Positions 1 to 64,000 of a DNA stretch of 64,000 bases are shown here, piece after piece. Source of the stretch: Arctopsyche grandis. Lineage: Eukaryota; Arthropoda; Insecta; Trichoptera; Hydropsychidae. The stretch lies in contig NC_135366.1 of NCBI RefSeq assembly GCF_051622035.1, positions 8,587,001 to 8,651,000 on the forward strand, read 5' to 3'. Position 1 is the first letter of the stretch, and each line of letters begins with the position of its first letter. Made by a program: the position numbers and the translations under genes. A model generated the notes under the pieces. The model did no database searches and was not told the origin of the DNA. It saw only the letters and a list, made by a program, of their open reading frames with translations.

Positions 1-38796
<38,796 letters not shown>

Positions 38797-38851
38797 ATAT
38801 TTTTAGTTATATTTAATATGTAATATTATGTATTGTAAATATGGTTTTATA

Positions 38852-38857
38852 ATTAAA
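38852..38857 (+). promoter_or_regulatory. Possible poly(A) signal of LKR/SDH
   Basis: ATTAAA lies 56 bases after the LKR/SDH stop codon. It is the best-placed variant signal; no AATAAA was seen nearby. The transcript end is not otherwise marked. Confidence 0.35.
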
Positions 38858-39230
38858 AATTCAGTAATTTCAAAATATTGCGTGTTTATTCAAAAAATGG
38901 GAGCACCATAATCCAATTATTAAAATAATTCCTTTCCGAATTTAGATCATTTTCAGACAAATTTACATACACCATAGACCCATTGTGTACAAAACAAACA
39001 CACGTCATTATCTCGAGGACAGCTTAACAAAGAAATTATTATATTTTATTATATGTAACTTCAATTCGTCTATGTATTCAAAAACGAACGAGTTACCGTT
39101 ATCCATTGTTACAACAAAGATTACACTCCAATCAGTGCTCGGTGATAATATTTATCTTCAATGACTATGAATAGATTTTTCCCACATTATTTTAACCTCT
39201 GTTACATAACAAATTGAGTGTGCGTACAAA

Positions 39231-39240
39231 TATATATAAA
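39231..39240 (+). promoter_or_regulatory. Possible TATA box of the first maltase gene
   Basis: TATATATAAA stands about 110 bases before the ATG, which would allow a start of transcription near 39260. A second match at 39317-39324 (TATATAAA) would leave almost no leader and is less likely. The whole area is AT-rich, so chance matches are common. Confidence 0.25.
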
Positions 39241-39330
39241 TGTCGTCAGATGGATTTAATAATAGTAGTGCGCCGTCAGCGCCGGAGATGGCAATTTTGT
39301 ACAGCTCTCGGTATTTTATATAAAAATTGA

Positions 39331-42467
<3,137 letters not shown>

Positions 42468-42587
42468 CTAGCTGGAGCTGATGTGATTATAAGAAATGTA
42501 TGTATTGCAACTAGCGTGACAGTATGCAGCATAATCTTATTTGTGAGTGATTTATTTACGTGCAAACCATTTTATCTATTTGAAAAC

Positions 42588-42593
42588 AATAAA
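42588..42593 (+). promoter_or_regulatory. Poly(A) signal of the first maltase gene
   Basis: AATAAA, 121 bases after the stop codon, is the first canonical signal downstream. Confidence 0.55.
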
Positions 42594-42599
42594 GGATAA

Positions 42600-43820
42600 T
42601 TTATTCTTCGGAATTCATATCATTATAAGTGACACTTGTTTATGTTTAGTTGTCACTAAAGATTGTGTATATGCTAAGGAGTTATTATGTGCATACATAT
42701 ATGTATATATGTATGTATGTATGTACATAATGGCTCATGAAAAATACAAAAATGTAAAAACAAATAATATTGCAAATTTTTTAATAAACGAATACAACAT
42801 TAAATAAAAAAAAACAATTTTTTATTTTTGATTTTATAAAATTAAATTTGTTTTCAGCTTCATAAAACAATGGATGCGAATTAGTCCGAACTTGTTAGAT
42901 ACATCTCAAGAAAACGTCACGTGTAGTTTAATTGGGGTGGGTAGGATATTCGCGTGGAGATGTTGTCGACTTTACATCATCCTTTATCCCTTTGGACGCT
43001 CGAACACCTACCTTTTATTTCACGTGATATTTTTCCGGTACGAAAGCGCAAATCCGACAAGCCTTTCCGAGATTTATGGAAACAAAAAGAGTTCAAGGGG
43101 GTGGAAAAAATATTTGATACAAAACACGCCATAGTTCGTTCTCGTGCGCGTTGGAGTATCTTTCTCTCGAAAACCCACACGCGTTTTGCAAATCGCAAAT
43201 AATAAATCATGTTTCTACTTTCGACAAAATCGACGTTGACCTTTCAATATAAAACTCCTTTTCAATATTACCAATATCGAGTGGGTATAAATGGAGATAG
43301 GATTTTCGTAAAACATTTCCGAAAATGGAATGCGTTATGCATTAAAAAATGTACATATGCAAGGAATTCTATATATATGTATATGTATATATTTGTTTTG
43401 TTATAAATAATAAACAGACTGTTAAAAAAAAGAAAAAAATCATTAATTGCAAACGGATTTCACTTGAACAAATCGATACATTTTTAATATTGAATACTCT
43501 AAAATTTTGTTTATTTATTTTCAAATTGAATCATTGTGAGATGGGTAAGTCCCAATTCGTAGATATGATCAAAATTTAAAATTGTGTATTAAAAAACATT
43601 TTTTTTTGCTTTGTACATCCAAAGAATAGATGGTCTAAATATAATTCACGTATGATAGATATTTTTTGCAAAACTATACTCAAATGAGGATTGACATTAA
43701 AAATTATACAAAAATATGTACCTATATAGCGTTATATTGACATTTCAGATGTGATTTCAGTAAATAAAATATATAGCGTCTTGAAGATATTAAGTAATAG
43801 TTTCATCTAATATTTTGATA
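42600..43820. other. Intergenic, between the two maltases
   Basis: No gene recognised. Open frames at 42874-43202 overlap on both strands and have no protein features. Confidence 0.4.
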
Positions 43821-43821
43821 G

Positions 43822-44231
43822 AGACTTTGTATAAATGTATGTATGTATTCTTCGTTCGTAGAAATCCATGACGACATCAAACAAATAATTCGCTTTTTTC
43901 CCGATTCAAAGGATTCGAAGTTCCCGGGGGCGTAGGTGCCGAGGGCGAAGCCCTAGGGCTCTGCCCAATATAGGGCACAGACGTCGGGGGCGGAGCCCTA
44001 GGGGGCGCAGATGGCGTGGGCGTACATATATTTTTTTTATAAGAGACTTACTATATGTATATGTTTGTTTGTTCGTGACAGTCAATTTAATGAAAAAACA
44101 AATGAGTATTCAAATAAATTTATATAAAATAAAACTATTCAAATAAATTAAATAAAACGTTTACTATTAGGTTAGTCATGTTTCAGCGGTTTATATTACA
44201 AATACCGGGTGAAGCCGGGTAATACAGCCAG
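43822..44231 (+). mobile_element. Helitron-like family 1 copy with GC-rich island
   Basis: Starts in AGAGACTTTGTATAAATGTA (the family motif reversed), has GGATTCGAAGTTCCCGGGGG and a GAAGCCCTAGGGCT island at 43940-44010, and ends GGGTGAAGCCGGGTAATAC with CCAG instead of CTAG. Close to 27286-27789 in layout. Confidence 0.72.
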
Positions 44232-44234
44232 TAT

Positions 44235-55829
<11,595 letters not shown>

Positions 55830-55869
55830 TAAAATTATATTAATGTGATGCTTAAAGTATTATATAAAG

Positions 55870-55875
55870 AATAAA
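55870..55875 (+). promoter_or_regulatory. Poly(A) signal of the second maltase gene
   Basis: AATAAA lies 41 bases after the stop. Another AATAAA overlaps the stop codon itself (TTTAATAAAA at about 55825) and would be too early for a normal trailer. Confidence 0.55.
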
Positions 55876-55879
55876 TTTA

Positions 55880-57505
55880 TTTTTTATTTGTGTTAATTTA
55901 AATTTTTATTTGTGTTAATTTAAATTTTTATTCATTTAAATATTAAAATTTTATTATATTAAAATTTTATTCGTGTCTGTATGTGTGTATGTCTCTTACT
56001 ATTATAAAATTAAATCGGAAATGTTTTCAAGTTTAGATTGTGCACGTTTAACGAGGCGAAAGCTTCTTTCTTGAGAAGGTTTTACCTTCGAGAAAAAAGA
56101 AAATGGGAAAAATGTACCGGGGCTTCATTAACTGAGGATCATGATATTTTTTCTTCTTCTTCTTTTTGACGGAAAATGAGATTAACTTTACGTAAAGTCG
56201 ACACTTGTAATTATATTAATTTTCCGCTTATAAAGAATTAAATAAAAAATATTTAAAAACACATTCAATGGAAATTTTCCGATATAAGAGTACTTTGCTT
56301 TATGTTATTATATTAAATGAAATGCACATGTACCTACTATATAAGCTTAATAGTTTTAAAAATAAATAATCAGCTATTTATAGGACCGAATAAAGTTGAC
56401 ATCTCAAGGGTATATTATAAAAACGTATTTTGTACATATATTTCCGCTTTACCATTCACAAAAGGGGTGCTGTGCACATCTAACGAAAGCAACACGGCCA
56501 ATTATCGTCGGAGCACTTCAAAAGGGCCAAAATAGCACACCATTGAAAATTTATCGCCAGATTTTTCTCCCTCATCCTTCCCTCTCTGTTCCCACTCCTC
56601 CGACTTTCTTTACATACGAAGCAGGGGGCGACAGATTCCTAAGACGAGAAACCCGAAGACGGGGCTGTTGATTTATATAATTGAGGGAGAGAGGCGCTTT
56701 GTAGACTTTCCACTCATAGATCTACCACTTAATGCGATAAAAAAATATATATTTCGCTAGAAATATTTACATTCAAATTCAAAATATGAAGCTAGCGTAT
56801 AGGGTCCGCAGCACGTTGGTAATAAATGGAAAAACAAATCCACAGCTACCAAGCCAAACAAAGAAATAGTGGATGAATTCTGCTGTTGCAAAAAAATGTG
56901 GTATTGAATCATTGGAATAAAATACTGTCGTTTGACTTCAGAAGAAATGTATTCGTCTTGTAGCAAAAGTACAAAACTCGCTTTTCCGGAACAAGAATGC
57001 CGTTCGTAACGCATTCGCTGCATCCAGCGTGAAGGGTCGTATGGGACACGTGGGAGAAATATTAAATTGCTTGTATTGTATGGAAGCTTACAATAGAATT
57101 TCAGAGTCCGGCCATGGAAGATGGGCAATCACGTGCCTGCACAATAAATTTTAAGAAAACACGACGAAAAGAAAATATATCGCTTTTCACCGGTCCCAGC
57201 TACGGTAGACGACAAAATACATGTACCTTCATATTGTGTGTATAGATATAATACAAAGATACGTATTTTACTTAAATATGTATATACATAGGTATGTTTC
57301 GTTAGTATACACATACATTTGTATTACGCAACTGCATTTACGATTAATCAATGAGAAAGTATAACATAAAAACATTATGAAAGTAAAAACTTAATTTCAA
57401 ATTAAGTTAAAATGTATTAACTTTTGCTTTTGTTAGAACAGTAAGTATCAAGTGGGAAAATTGAAGTATGCAGCATTCTTAAGAAAAAAATGACATGCAT
57501 ACATA
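55880..57505. other. Intergenic, no recognised gene
   Basis: Short open frames at 56317-56671 and 56757-57128 show no conserved protein features. Confidence 0.4.
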
Positions 57506-57507
57506 TG

Positions 57508-58050
57508 CAACCTGCAGCGTGGACAAGTGATTAGCATATATGGTTTCGAACTTTAGTGGTCACGGGTTTGAGTCCCACTGGTTGCTGCTGGCCAGACTAT
57601 GGTTTGTGACTCCAGGTCGATCGTTTCCTATCAGAGTTTGTCAATTTATCTGATTTTCGTTGAAACGGTTCCAACAAATTGGCAACCTTTACTCATTTCT
57701 CGCAATTTTTGAGTGTTCAGTATCTCGAATTTCGCTAATTTGTACAAAAATGCTGCAAATTTGACCACAAATGTCTCACAAATTTCGAGTTTTTCATCTC
57801 GAAATTTGAAAATTTATATATAAAAAAGGCGCCAAAAAAGGTAAGTTTATCAAAACACGCCTTGATATAAAAATTTATAACTATTTAAATATTTGTCAAA
57901 ATTTATCCATAGATGTTTCTATGATCTTTTGTTAAAATTATTCTACAAAATTGTATATCGATGTTTGTAATTGGCCAGGAAGCGCATTGGGGTTTACCTG
58001 TTAGGCTTCCTGGTATATACATATGTATGTAAAAATAAAAATAAAATGAA
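57508..58050 (+). mobile_element. tRNA-derived SINE with LINE-type tail, copy E
   Basis: Head CCTGCAGCGTGGACAAGTGA, box B-like CACGGGTTTGAGTCCC, GGTTGCTGCTGGCCAG, core GATCGTTTCCTATCAGAGTT, GGTTCCAACAAATTGGCAAC, then a 3' part ending in the CCAGGAAG hairpin (57971-58012) and an A-rich tail. This is the most complete copy (about 540 bp). Confidence 0.78.
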
Positions 58051-58059
58051 ATATGTATG

Positions 58060-59965
58060 TATACATATATGTATGTACATATGCATAAGAACATTTCAAA
58101 CACATTCAAATCTTTTCTAGTGATTTCGATGTTAAATATATTTATATACATATGTATGTACATATTGTATATACATATATTTATAAATGTATAGCGCGAC
58201 AAATCGATCAATAATACGTACTTTATTTTTATATTTTTAACATTTCTTAATGTAAAATATGAAAGTATTCTATGGCTGTTTAAAGGTCACCGCATCCAAA
58301 AATGGAATCTTGATTATAATCCAGCGTATAATTTTGCGGTTTTATACAAGTGCTTATACATATATGTACATACATATGTATGAAAAGAAGTTGAAAAATT
58401 AATAATAAACGTCTACTGTTTGGATTAAAGCGCGTTTTGAAAGCTCGAAAGCACATTTCCGAAAGAAACTTTCGCCATATTGCTTGGTTTGTTTTTGTAT
58501 TGTTGTTTTTTTAATACTCGACATTATTTCGTGGCACGTGTTACGCTTCTAAATCGAAGTGCTTAACTTTTTAATTATTGTTTGAGGTTTTGTCGAGATT
58601 AAGTGTATTCAAACATTCGTCGAATACGGAACAAACTTTAACCATCATCCGGCACGTTACTGGATTATCGAAATTGTTATAAATATAAAGGGGAAGTCGT
58701 CCCGCCATATAAATAAGTATTATATGAACTTTGACCTGTTTAGTACGAATTTAGCATTGAATAATATTATAATAGGAGACATTACCCGGACTTTCCAATT
58801 ATTCTAGAATGGTATTAGAACCCTTCTAGTTCGTCACTTAGGTTGAACTTATACGATTTCAATATCCGTTTTCGGCTACCAAGTACTACCTCTGGACGAA
58901 ATGGATGAAAGTTAGAACTTTTAAATGTGATTTTCTCGAGTGTAATATAAACCAATGTCTATTCACATCAGATAATAAGTTTTGATAAATCTTTCAAACA
59001 CTATGTACATATACGATGAAAGTTATTCTCGTTTGTCTTTTAGACATCCACGTTTAATTAGATGTGCTCGAAGCATAAGGAAAATACCCGCGAGAATCAA
59101 CTCAAAACGAACATTCCTTAGAGCTGTAAAGTTTCGCGTCGTAAACGCTTTTCACAATTAACTGCTTTTTACCTTGGTTTTTTTCTAGTTTTCATACCGC
59201 GGAAAGATTAAATGTGGAAGATGTCCTTTTGGCATCGTGAATAGAAATGCTAAACTTTTTTAATTATATGCTATTATATTTTGAATTTGCGATAGACTAT
59301 TGTAAAATAGAAATTGTGATTTGAAACAAAGCCAATAAATGTAAAAAAATTGTATAGATATATAATTTTCAATATTAAAATATAATGTGTGTAGTATTAC
59401 GAATTCGTTCATAGCAGAAATATTTCACGGTAAATGCGTAAGCTATAAATAATTATTATTCATCAAAGGTTGAATTTACATACATTTTTTTAATATCACC
59501 TTCAATTAGTTTCACTTTCAAACGAAAGTATTTTATTAATACGCATTGAAATAATGTATTTGAAATGTTTTGATGTAAATTTTCAATTTAAAAACCAGGT
59601 TTCTAAAGAGCTTTGAATATTTTGTTCAATAGTCTAATTGCCAACTTTAAACATATTTACATTTGACAAATTATTGAAACATTTCTACTAAGATTAAATT
59701 AATGTGGACTAAAAAATGTGAAAACCAAAAAAAAATTTCATTAAAATTTACTTTGAGCGACAAATTTAAATTTTTTTTTTGAATTGTCGACTTTTCTCAA
59801 TTTTCTCATTTTTACGCAAGTTTTTCAATTAAACGAAATTAATTGAAGTTAAAAAATTACGACTGAATGAAATTATTTGAAAAAAAAAGAACCGAATGTA
59901 ACTTAAAGAATTATCAATCTCCAAAAAAAAGCTGAAGAAATCAGATTTACATCAATTAAATTCAG
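58060..59965. other. Intergenic, no recognised gene
   Basis: AT-rich with ACATATGTATGT microsatellites. Nothing recognised. Confidence 0.4.
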
Positions 59966-59977
59966 TAGGTTGTATAT

Positions 59978-61079
59978 TTGAAAAAGCTTTTGACAGAGTT
60001 CAACATTCCAAAGTAATGGAAACTTTAGTCAAAAATGGTCTTGACAATAGAGATATTAGAATTATTAGAAGTCTCTACTGGCACCAAAAGGCTGCAGTCA
60101 AGGTCGATAACACTCTGACAGCAGACATAAAAATACACAGAGGGGTACGACAAGGATGCATACTCTCTTCGATCCTTTTCAACATACATATACTCGGAAA
60201 ATATATTCAGAGAGGCACTGGATGAGGTTTCAGATGGGTTAACCATAAATGGGCAGACTATTAATGACTTTCGTTATGCTGACGACACAGTCATTCTTAC
60301 GGACAGCATGGAAAGCTTGCAAAAATTAATCGATAAAGTTAACGCGGCTAGTAATAACAGTGGGTTAAGAATGAACGCAGCGAAGACAAAATTTATGATT
60401 ATTACCAAAAATAAAAAACTGGAAATGCCTCCCACGCCACTAAAAATAAATGACAAAAACATTGAACTAGTGCATCAATATAAATATTTAGAATGCTTGT
60501 TGAACGACCAATGGGACCATCCACAAGAGATTAAAATCAGAATAGAGATGGCGCGAAACGCTTTCTTCAAGATGCATGATCTCCTCTGCAATAGAGATTT
60601 CAATCTTGACCTAAGGATGAGAATTCTACACTGCTACGTTCTATCAGTACTTCTTTATGGGGTCGAATCCTGGACCATGACTCAAGCTACAGAGAAAAAG
60701 CTGGCAGCATTTGAAATGTGGTGTTTCAGGAGAATGTTGAGGATCCCCTGGGTGGACAGAGTCCGAAATGAAGAAGTGTTGAAACGAATGAAAAGAAAAC
60801 GAGAGTTATTAAGCGTCGTGAAGCGCAGAAAACTCGAATACCTGGGTCATGTGATGAGAAATCCGAAATATGAAATCACGCAGCTCATATTGCAGGGGAA
60901 AGTACAAGGGAAAAGAAGCGTTGGTAGAAGACGCATCTCATGGATGGGCAATCTCCGTGGATGGTACCAATGTGACTCCACAACACTTTTCAGGGCAACC
61001 ATGGATAGAGAGAAGATATATGTCATGCTATCCAACCTCCTACGAGGAGAGGAATAAAAAAGAAGAAGAAGAAGAAGAA
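59978..61079 (+). mobile_element. Non-LTR retrotransposon, 5'-truncated, with 9-10-bp TSD
   Basis: Starts inside the reverse transcriptase and ends with a (GAA)n tail at 61056-61079. GGTTGTATAT stands on both sides (59968-59977, 61080-61089; the first G may belong to the tail), a target duplication proving a single insertion of a truncated copy. Confidence 0.85.
59980..61057 (+). pseudogene. Reverse transcriptase C-terminal half of the 59978 LINE
   Basis: Motifs: EKAFDRVQHSKVM, GVRQGCILSSILFNI, FRYADDTVIL (catalytic YADD near 60273), LLYGVESWTMT, RKLEYLGHVMRNPKYE, RGEE then stop at 61055-61057. The frame changes near 60185, where a duplicated ACAT interrupts FNIYSEYIF. The rest is open for about 270 codons. 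The GAA tail and the LEYLGHVMRN-type C terminus mark an element distinct from the RTE at 22736; the clade is not certain. Confidence 0.8.
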
Positions 61080-61091
61080 GGTTGTATATAA

Positions 61092-62870
61092 TAATGAACT
61101 TGTCAAATTGACAGTGTCAATACATATGTAGATAGCATACAAATACTAATACTTTTTGAGGTTAGAATATATGTACATATATTTAGAAAACACTCATTAA
61201 TAGTTATACTAATAAATTCAAAAGAAAGCGAATGTACAACCTTTTCAACTAGCAGGAAATTCCTAAACTTGTTCGCACAGATTCTCTATAATATGCCACT
61301 AATACACCACTAGTGAGAGATAAGTGCAGTTTATGGCATCGGTATTTCTGTCCTCCACTTGAATAGATAGTAGACCCACACAAGTCGATGTAATGTCGCA
61401 TTTTCTCATAAGCTCCACTCTCCCGCAGAGACCTCCAACGTAGATCCTTATTACAAAATCCTACCACCGACCATATTGCACGTAAGTGTGCGTATCTATC
61501 GATGTTTCGCGTGTGCTTAAGCACTGCCTAATGTCGGAAAATCTATTTGCCCATTTTCCGTTCCATTACACGAAACACACTATATCGATTCGAACATCCC
61601 CTTATCCCGCGTGGAAGGGTCGTCTGCTCTCACCGTAACGGGATTTATTACCAAGTTATGGCTTCGTTGTTTCTATTATACCTCGCGATTATGTATTATA
61701 TTCAGACATATTTGCAAGAAAGACCGTAATTTTGTAGTATCGATCATATTGGGCTCGGTTTAGCCGTACAATCAATGAAATCGAGGATATATCCGGCAAC
61801 AAGGTGCTTTCGAAAGCTTTGTGCGAGAATATTGGTCTGGTCATAGAATTCGAGTTGACCTCATCTGCTGGACTAGGAGCGTGCTGTGATACTATACAAC
61901 GCCTTTATGTGCATAGGATGCACAGTAGAAAAGCATACAATTGAACGTTCAGTGGAAAACGAACTGTTTTGATATGAATTTATCGTCAGATGAGGTTGTC
62001 TACGATTTCAAACATATATAATGTGGTTAAATGTCCATGTTTCCGGTATAAATGCGCATAGGTGCGATGAGAAAGACTGTGGTCGGGCAATTCGCCGAAA
62101 CAAAGGACGAAATGGTGCTGTGCAAAATCCGGAAATAACATTTATATCCGACCGGTTTTTGTCAGAAGAAACTACGGACTCGAAAATTTCACCGTTGTGA
62201 AAGCCGGATGTGCACATTGCATCCTCCGATGGAGATGATGAGGAAGAGGGAGAGATGGAGTAGGTGGTGAATGTTTGATCAGTTGCAAATCGGAACTGAG
62301 ATTTTCAACGATTCGTTTGCCTAACACTTGTGTGGAAAATACCGGAAGTGTTTAAAACGTTACATAAATTGATGTAGATAAAATTGAAAAAATATTGAGT
62401 TATGTATATATGTAATTATGTACATACTGCTTGGTGTAGCAGGTTTGAACATATATACATATGTATGTATGTAGTTATAATATAGGCACTGCGAATGTCC
62501 GCAATGCGCTAGTCGCACTTCACTTGGTTCAAACCGTGTTTGGTTTACAGTTAAGGCTTTCAGGGACGTCAATCTAATGAAAGTTTACTATTGTGTAATA
62601 GCTTTCATCTTCACCATTCAAATTATTTCGATTCAAAGGATTCGAATAAATCGCACATAGGCCGAGGTATCTACTACCCCTATAAACGATACAATGTTTA
62701 AAATTTCAATATTGCTATTTTGAATTTCTAAAATAAATTTACATATTACAAATATGTACATCATCATGTACACATCCAGACTGTAGCCGGATTGTCTCGT
62801 ATTGTCAAGATGAATGTTGAAAAAAAAACCTTCTCCGGTCTGCAAAATAGGTCTCTGACCTCTTTATGAC
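61092..62870. other. Intergenic, no recognised gene
   Basis: Short open frames such as 61249-61524 show no family features. Confidence 0.4.
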
Positions 62871-62873
62871 TTA

Positions 62874-63342
62874 CTAGGTTTGTACCCGATGAAATATCAT
62901 CGCATCGGTGTTGGAATATGAAGTTATTAAATTAAAAGAAATGTGTCGGTTCTGTGTTCGATCCGCAGGCGGTAGAATTTTTTTCAAATACCTTTTAAAT
63001 ATTTATATTACATTTTAAAAAAATGGTAAAAACTACCTACCTACATGTAAATAATATAAAACACCAATAGAAAAATTAATTAAATAAGTAATTCAATTTT
63101 CAAAAGATAGCGGTAAGCGCTCAGAGACAGAGACCCCGACCGCCGTCCATTTTCCTAGAAGAAACATTGGTAACAAACAGTATATATAGAAGTTTTTTTC
63201 TTTTGTTACTATGTATATTTGTATATGTTTTGGCAGTGGTTAAGCTGTGACGTGCATACATATGTATGTCAAATCGAAACGACTATATAGTACGGCGAGC
63301 GTTATCTCAGACACACAGAATAATGTACATAGGTATATATGA
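62874..63342 (-). mobile_element. Helitron-like family 3, complete copy
   Basis: CTAG at 62874-62877 (preceded by A), GATGAAATATCATC hairpin, CTGTGTTCGATCCGCAGGCG, AAACACCAATAGAAAAATTA, and the plus-strand GA end at 63341-63342 followed by T. 469 bp, colinear with 9106-9586. Confidence 0.75.
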
Positions 63343-63537
63343 TTTATCCTTATTTTTATTATTGATATTTATTCTATTTACATATTTTTTTTGGACTGAT
63401 AAACGGTTTTAGATGAAAATAATAAGACATTATAATAATCACAATATCTGAAAACATAAATAATCCTAAAATTTATGAAAAATATTAATAAATCAGTGTT
63501 CAATAACACTGTGCAATAAAAAAAATCAAGTTTTTTT

Positions 63538-64000
63538 TAGCGAATCGGAGACATCAATCTTTACCAAGTTTGGCTCAGTGAATTCGAATATGCCAATAAT
63601 TTTTCTTGGTTTGCTCTCTTTTACAAGACATGATCGTTTAAAAAAATGTGCAATTTTACAGATTTTTGACCATGGCAGTCAAAAATTCTAAATCTAGTAT
63701 TGCTGTGCCAAAAAATTTATTTACCACTCGAATTAGTACGTTTTTATAAAAAATAAGTATTGACATAAAAAACCAATCCTTGTAAACGTGGTGAAGTGAA
63801 AAATTAACAAAATTATCTCATAATATTATAATAAAATAGTATTCGCTAGGTAATTAATTTTAAGTACTTTAAAAGCAATAAAAATTACACTATTCATTGT
63901 AACACTCACTTTTGCTAAAGTGACTAATTGCCCTGTAAAAAATTGCTCTATAAAAAATAACCCATTTAACTAGCAAGCTAACAAAAATTCTTGTCGTATT
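63538..64000. repeat. Dispersed repeat family S, inverted pair
   Basis: 63538-63710 matches the reverse complement of 12970-13191 (CGGAGACATCAATCTTTACC, ATTCGAATATG). 63730-64000 matches 12815-13140 in the direct sense (CGAATTAGTACGTTTTTATA, AAACCAATCCTTGTAAACGT). The two arms make a foldback layout that runs off the window. Confidence 0.6.

Noticed and set aside
42874..43210. Open frames between the maltases
   Set aside because: Overlapping on both strands, without motif or family resemblance.
56757..57128. 123-codon open frame on the minus strand
   Set aside because: No family features; base use is like the surrounding non-coding DNA.
61249..62217. Several short open frames that might be exons of a downstream gene
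   Set aside because: None shows a recognisable domain, and no consistent splice chain could be built.

Overview
This is a window of insect nuclear DNA: AT-rich, with long introns, dense in transposons and with many TA and ACATATGTATGT-type microsatellites. The protein genes are typical insect genes with many introns. The order cannot be fixed from the sequence. The 13-exon maltase genes argue against a Drosophila-like fly, and the transposon mix (Helitrons, RTE, tRNA-derived SINEs, hAT) fits several holometabolous orders.

Three genes lie head to tail on the + strand. Positions 1-38796 hold the 3' part (9 exons, 457 residues) of the bifunctional lysine-ketoglutarate reductase / saccharopine dehydrogenase gene. 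The saccharopine dehydrogenase half is complete apart from its first residues, and the reductase half lies upstream of the window. Then follow two tandem GH13 alpha-glucosidase (maltase) genes, 39352-42467 (573 aa, secreted) and 45081-55829 (606 aa, with a hydrophobic C-terminal tail suggesting membrane or GPI anchoring). Both maltases have 13 exons with matching boundaries, so they are tandem duplicates. The second has enlarged introns and one GC-AG intron. No gene was recognised from 55830 to the end.

Nearly everything else is mobile DNA. There is an almost intact RTE-type LINE (22736-26433) inside a (TA)n tract, and four other LINE fragments. Three Helitron-like families end in a short hairpin plus CTAG and sit between A and T. 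Five tRNA-derived SINE copies are present, some ending in a LINE-like 3' hairpin. There are two solo LTRs with ATAT target duplications, a hAT with transposase relics, hAT-, piggyBac- and Mutator-like MITEs, and several unnamed dispersed families.

The most unusual region is 16613-19029 in the third visible LKR/SDH intron. It starts as a Helitron end, then becomes a 143-bp higher-order array of GGGCTTCGCCC hairpins, then a roughly 90-bp GC-rich satellite, and ends with an apparently identical 609-bp tandem duplication. The same hairpin motif occurs in single or few copies in two other members of this Helitron family (27286-27789, 43822-44231), so the satellite looks like an expansion of a sequence the family carries.
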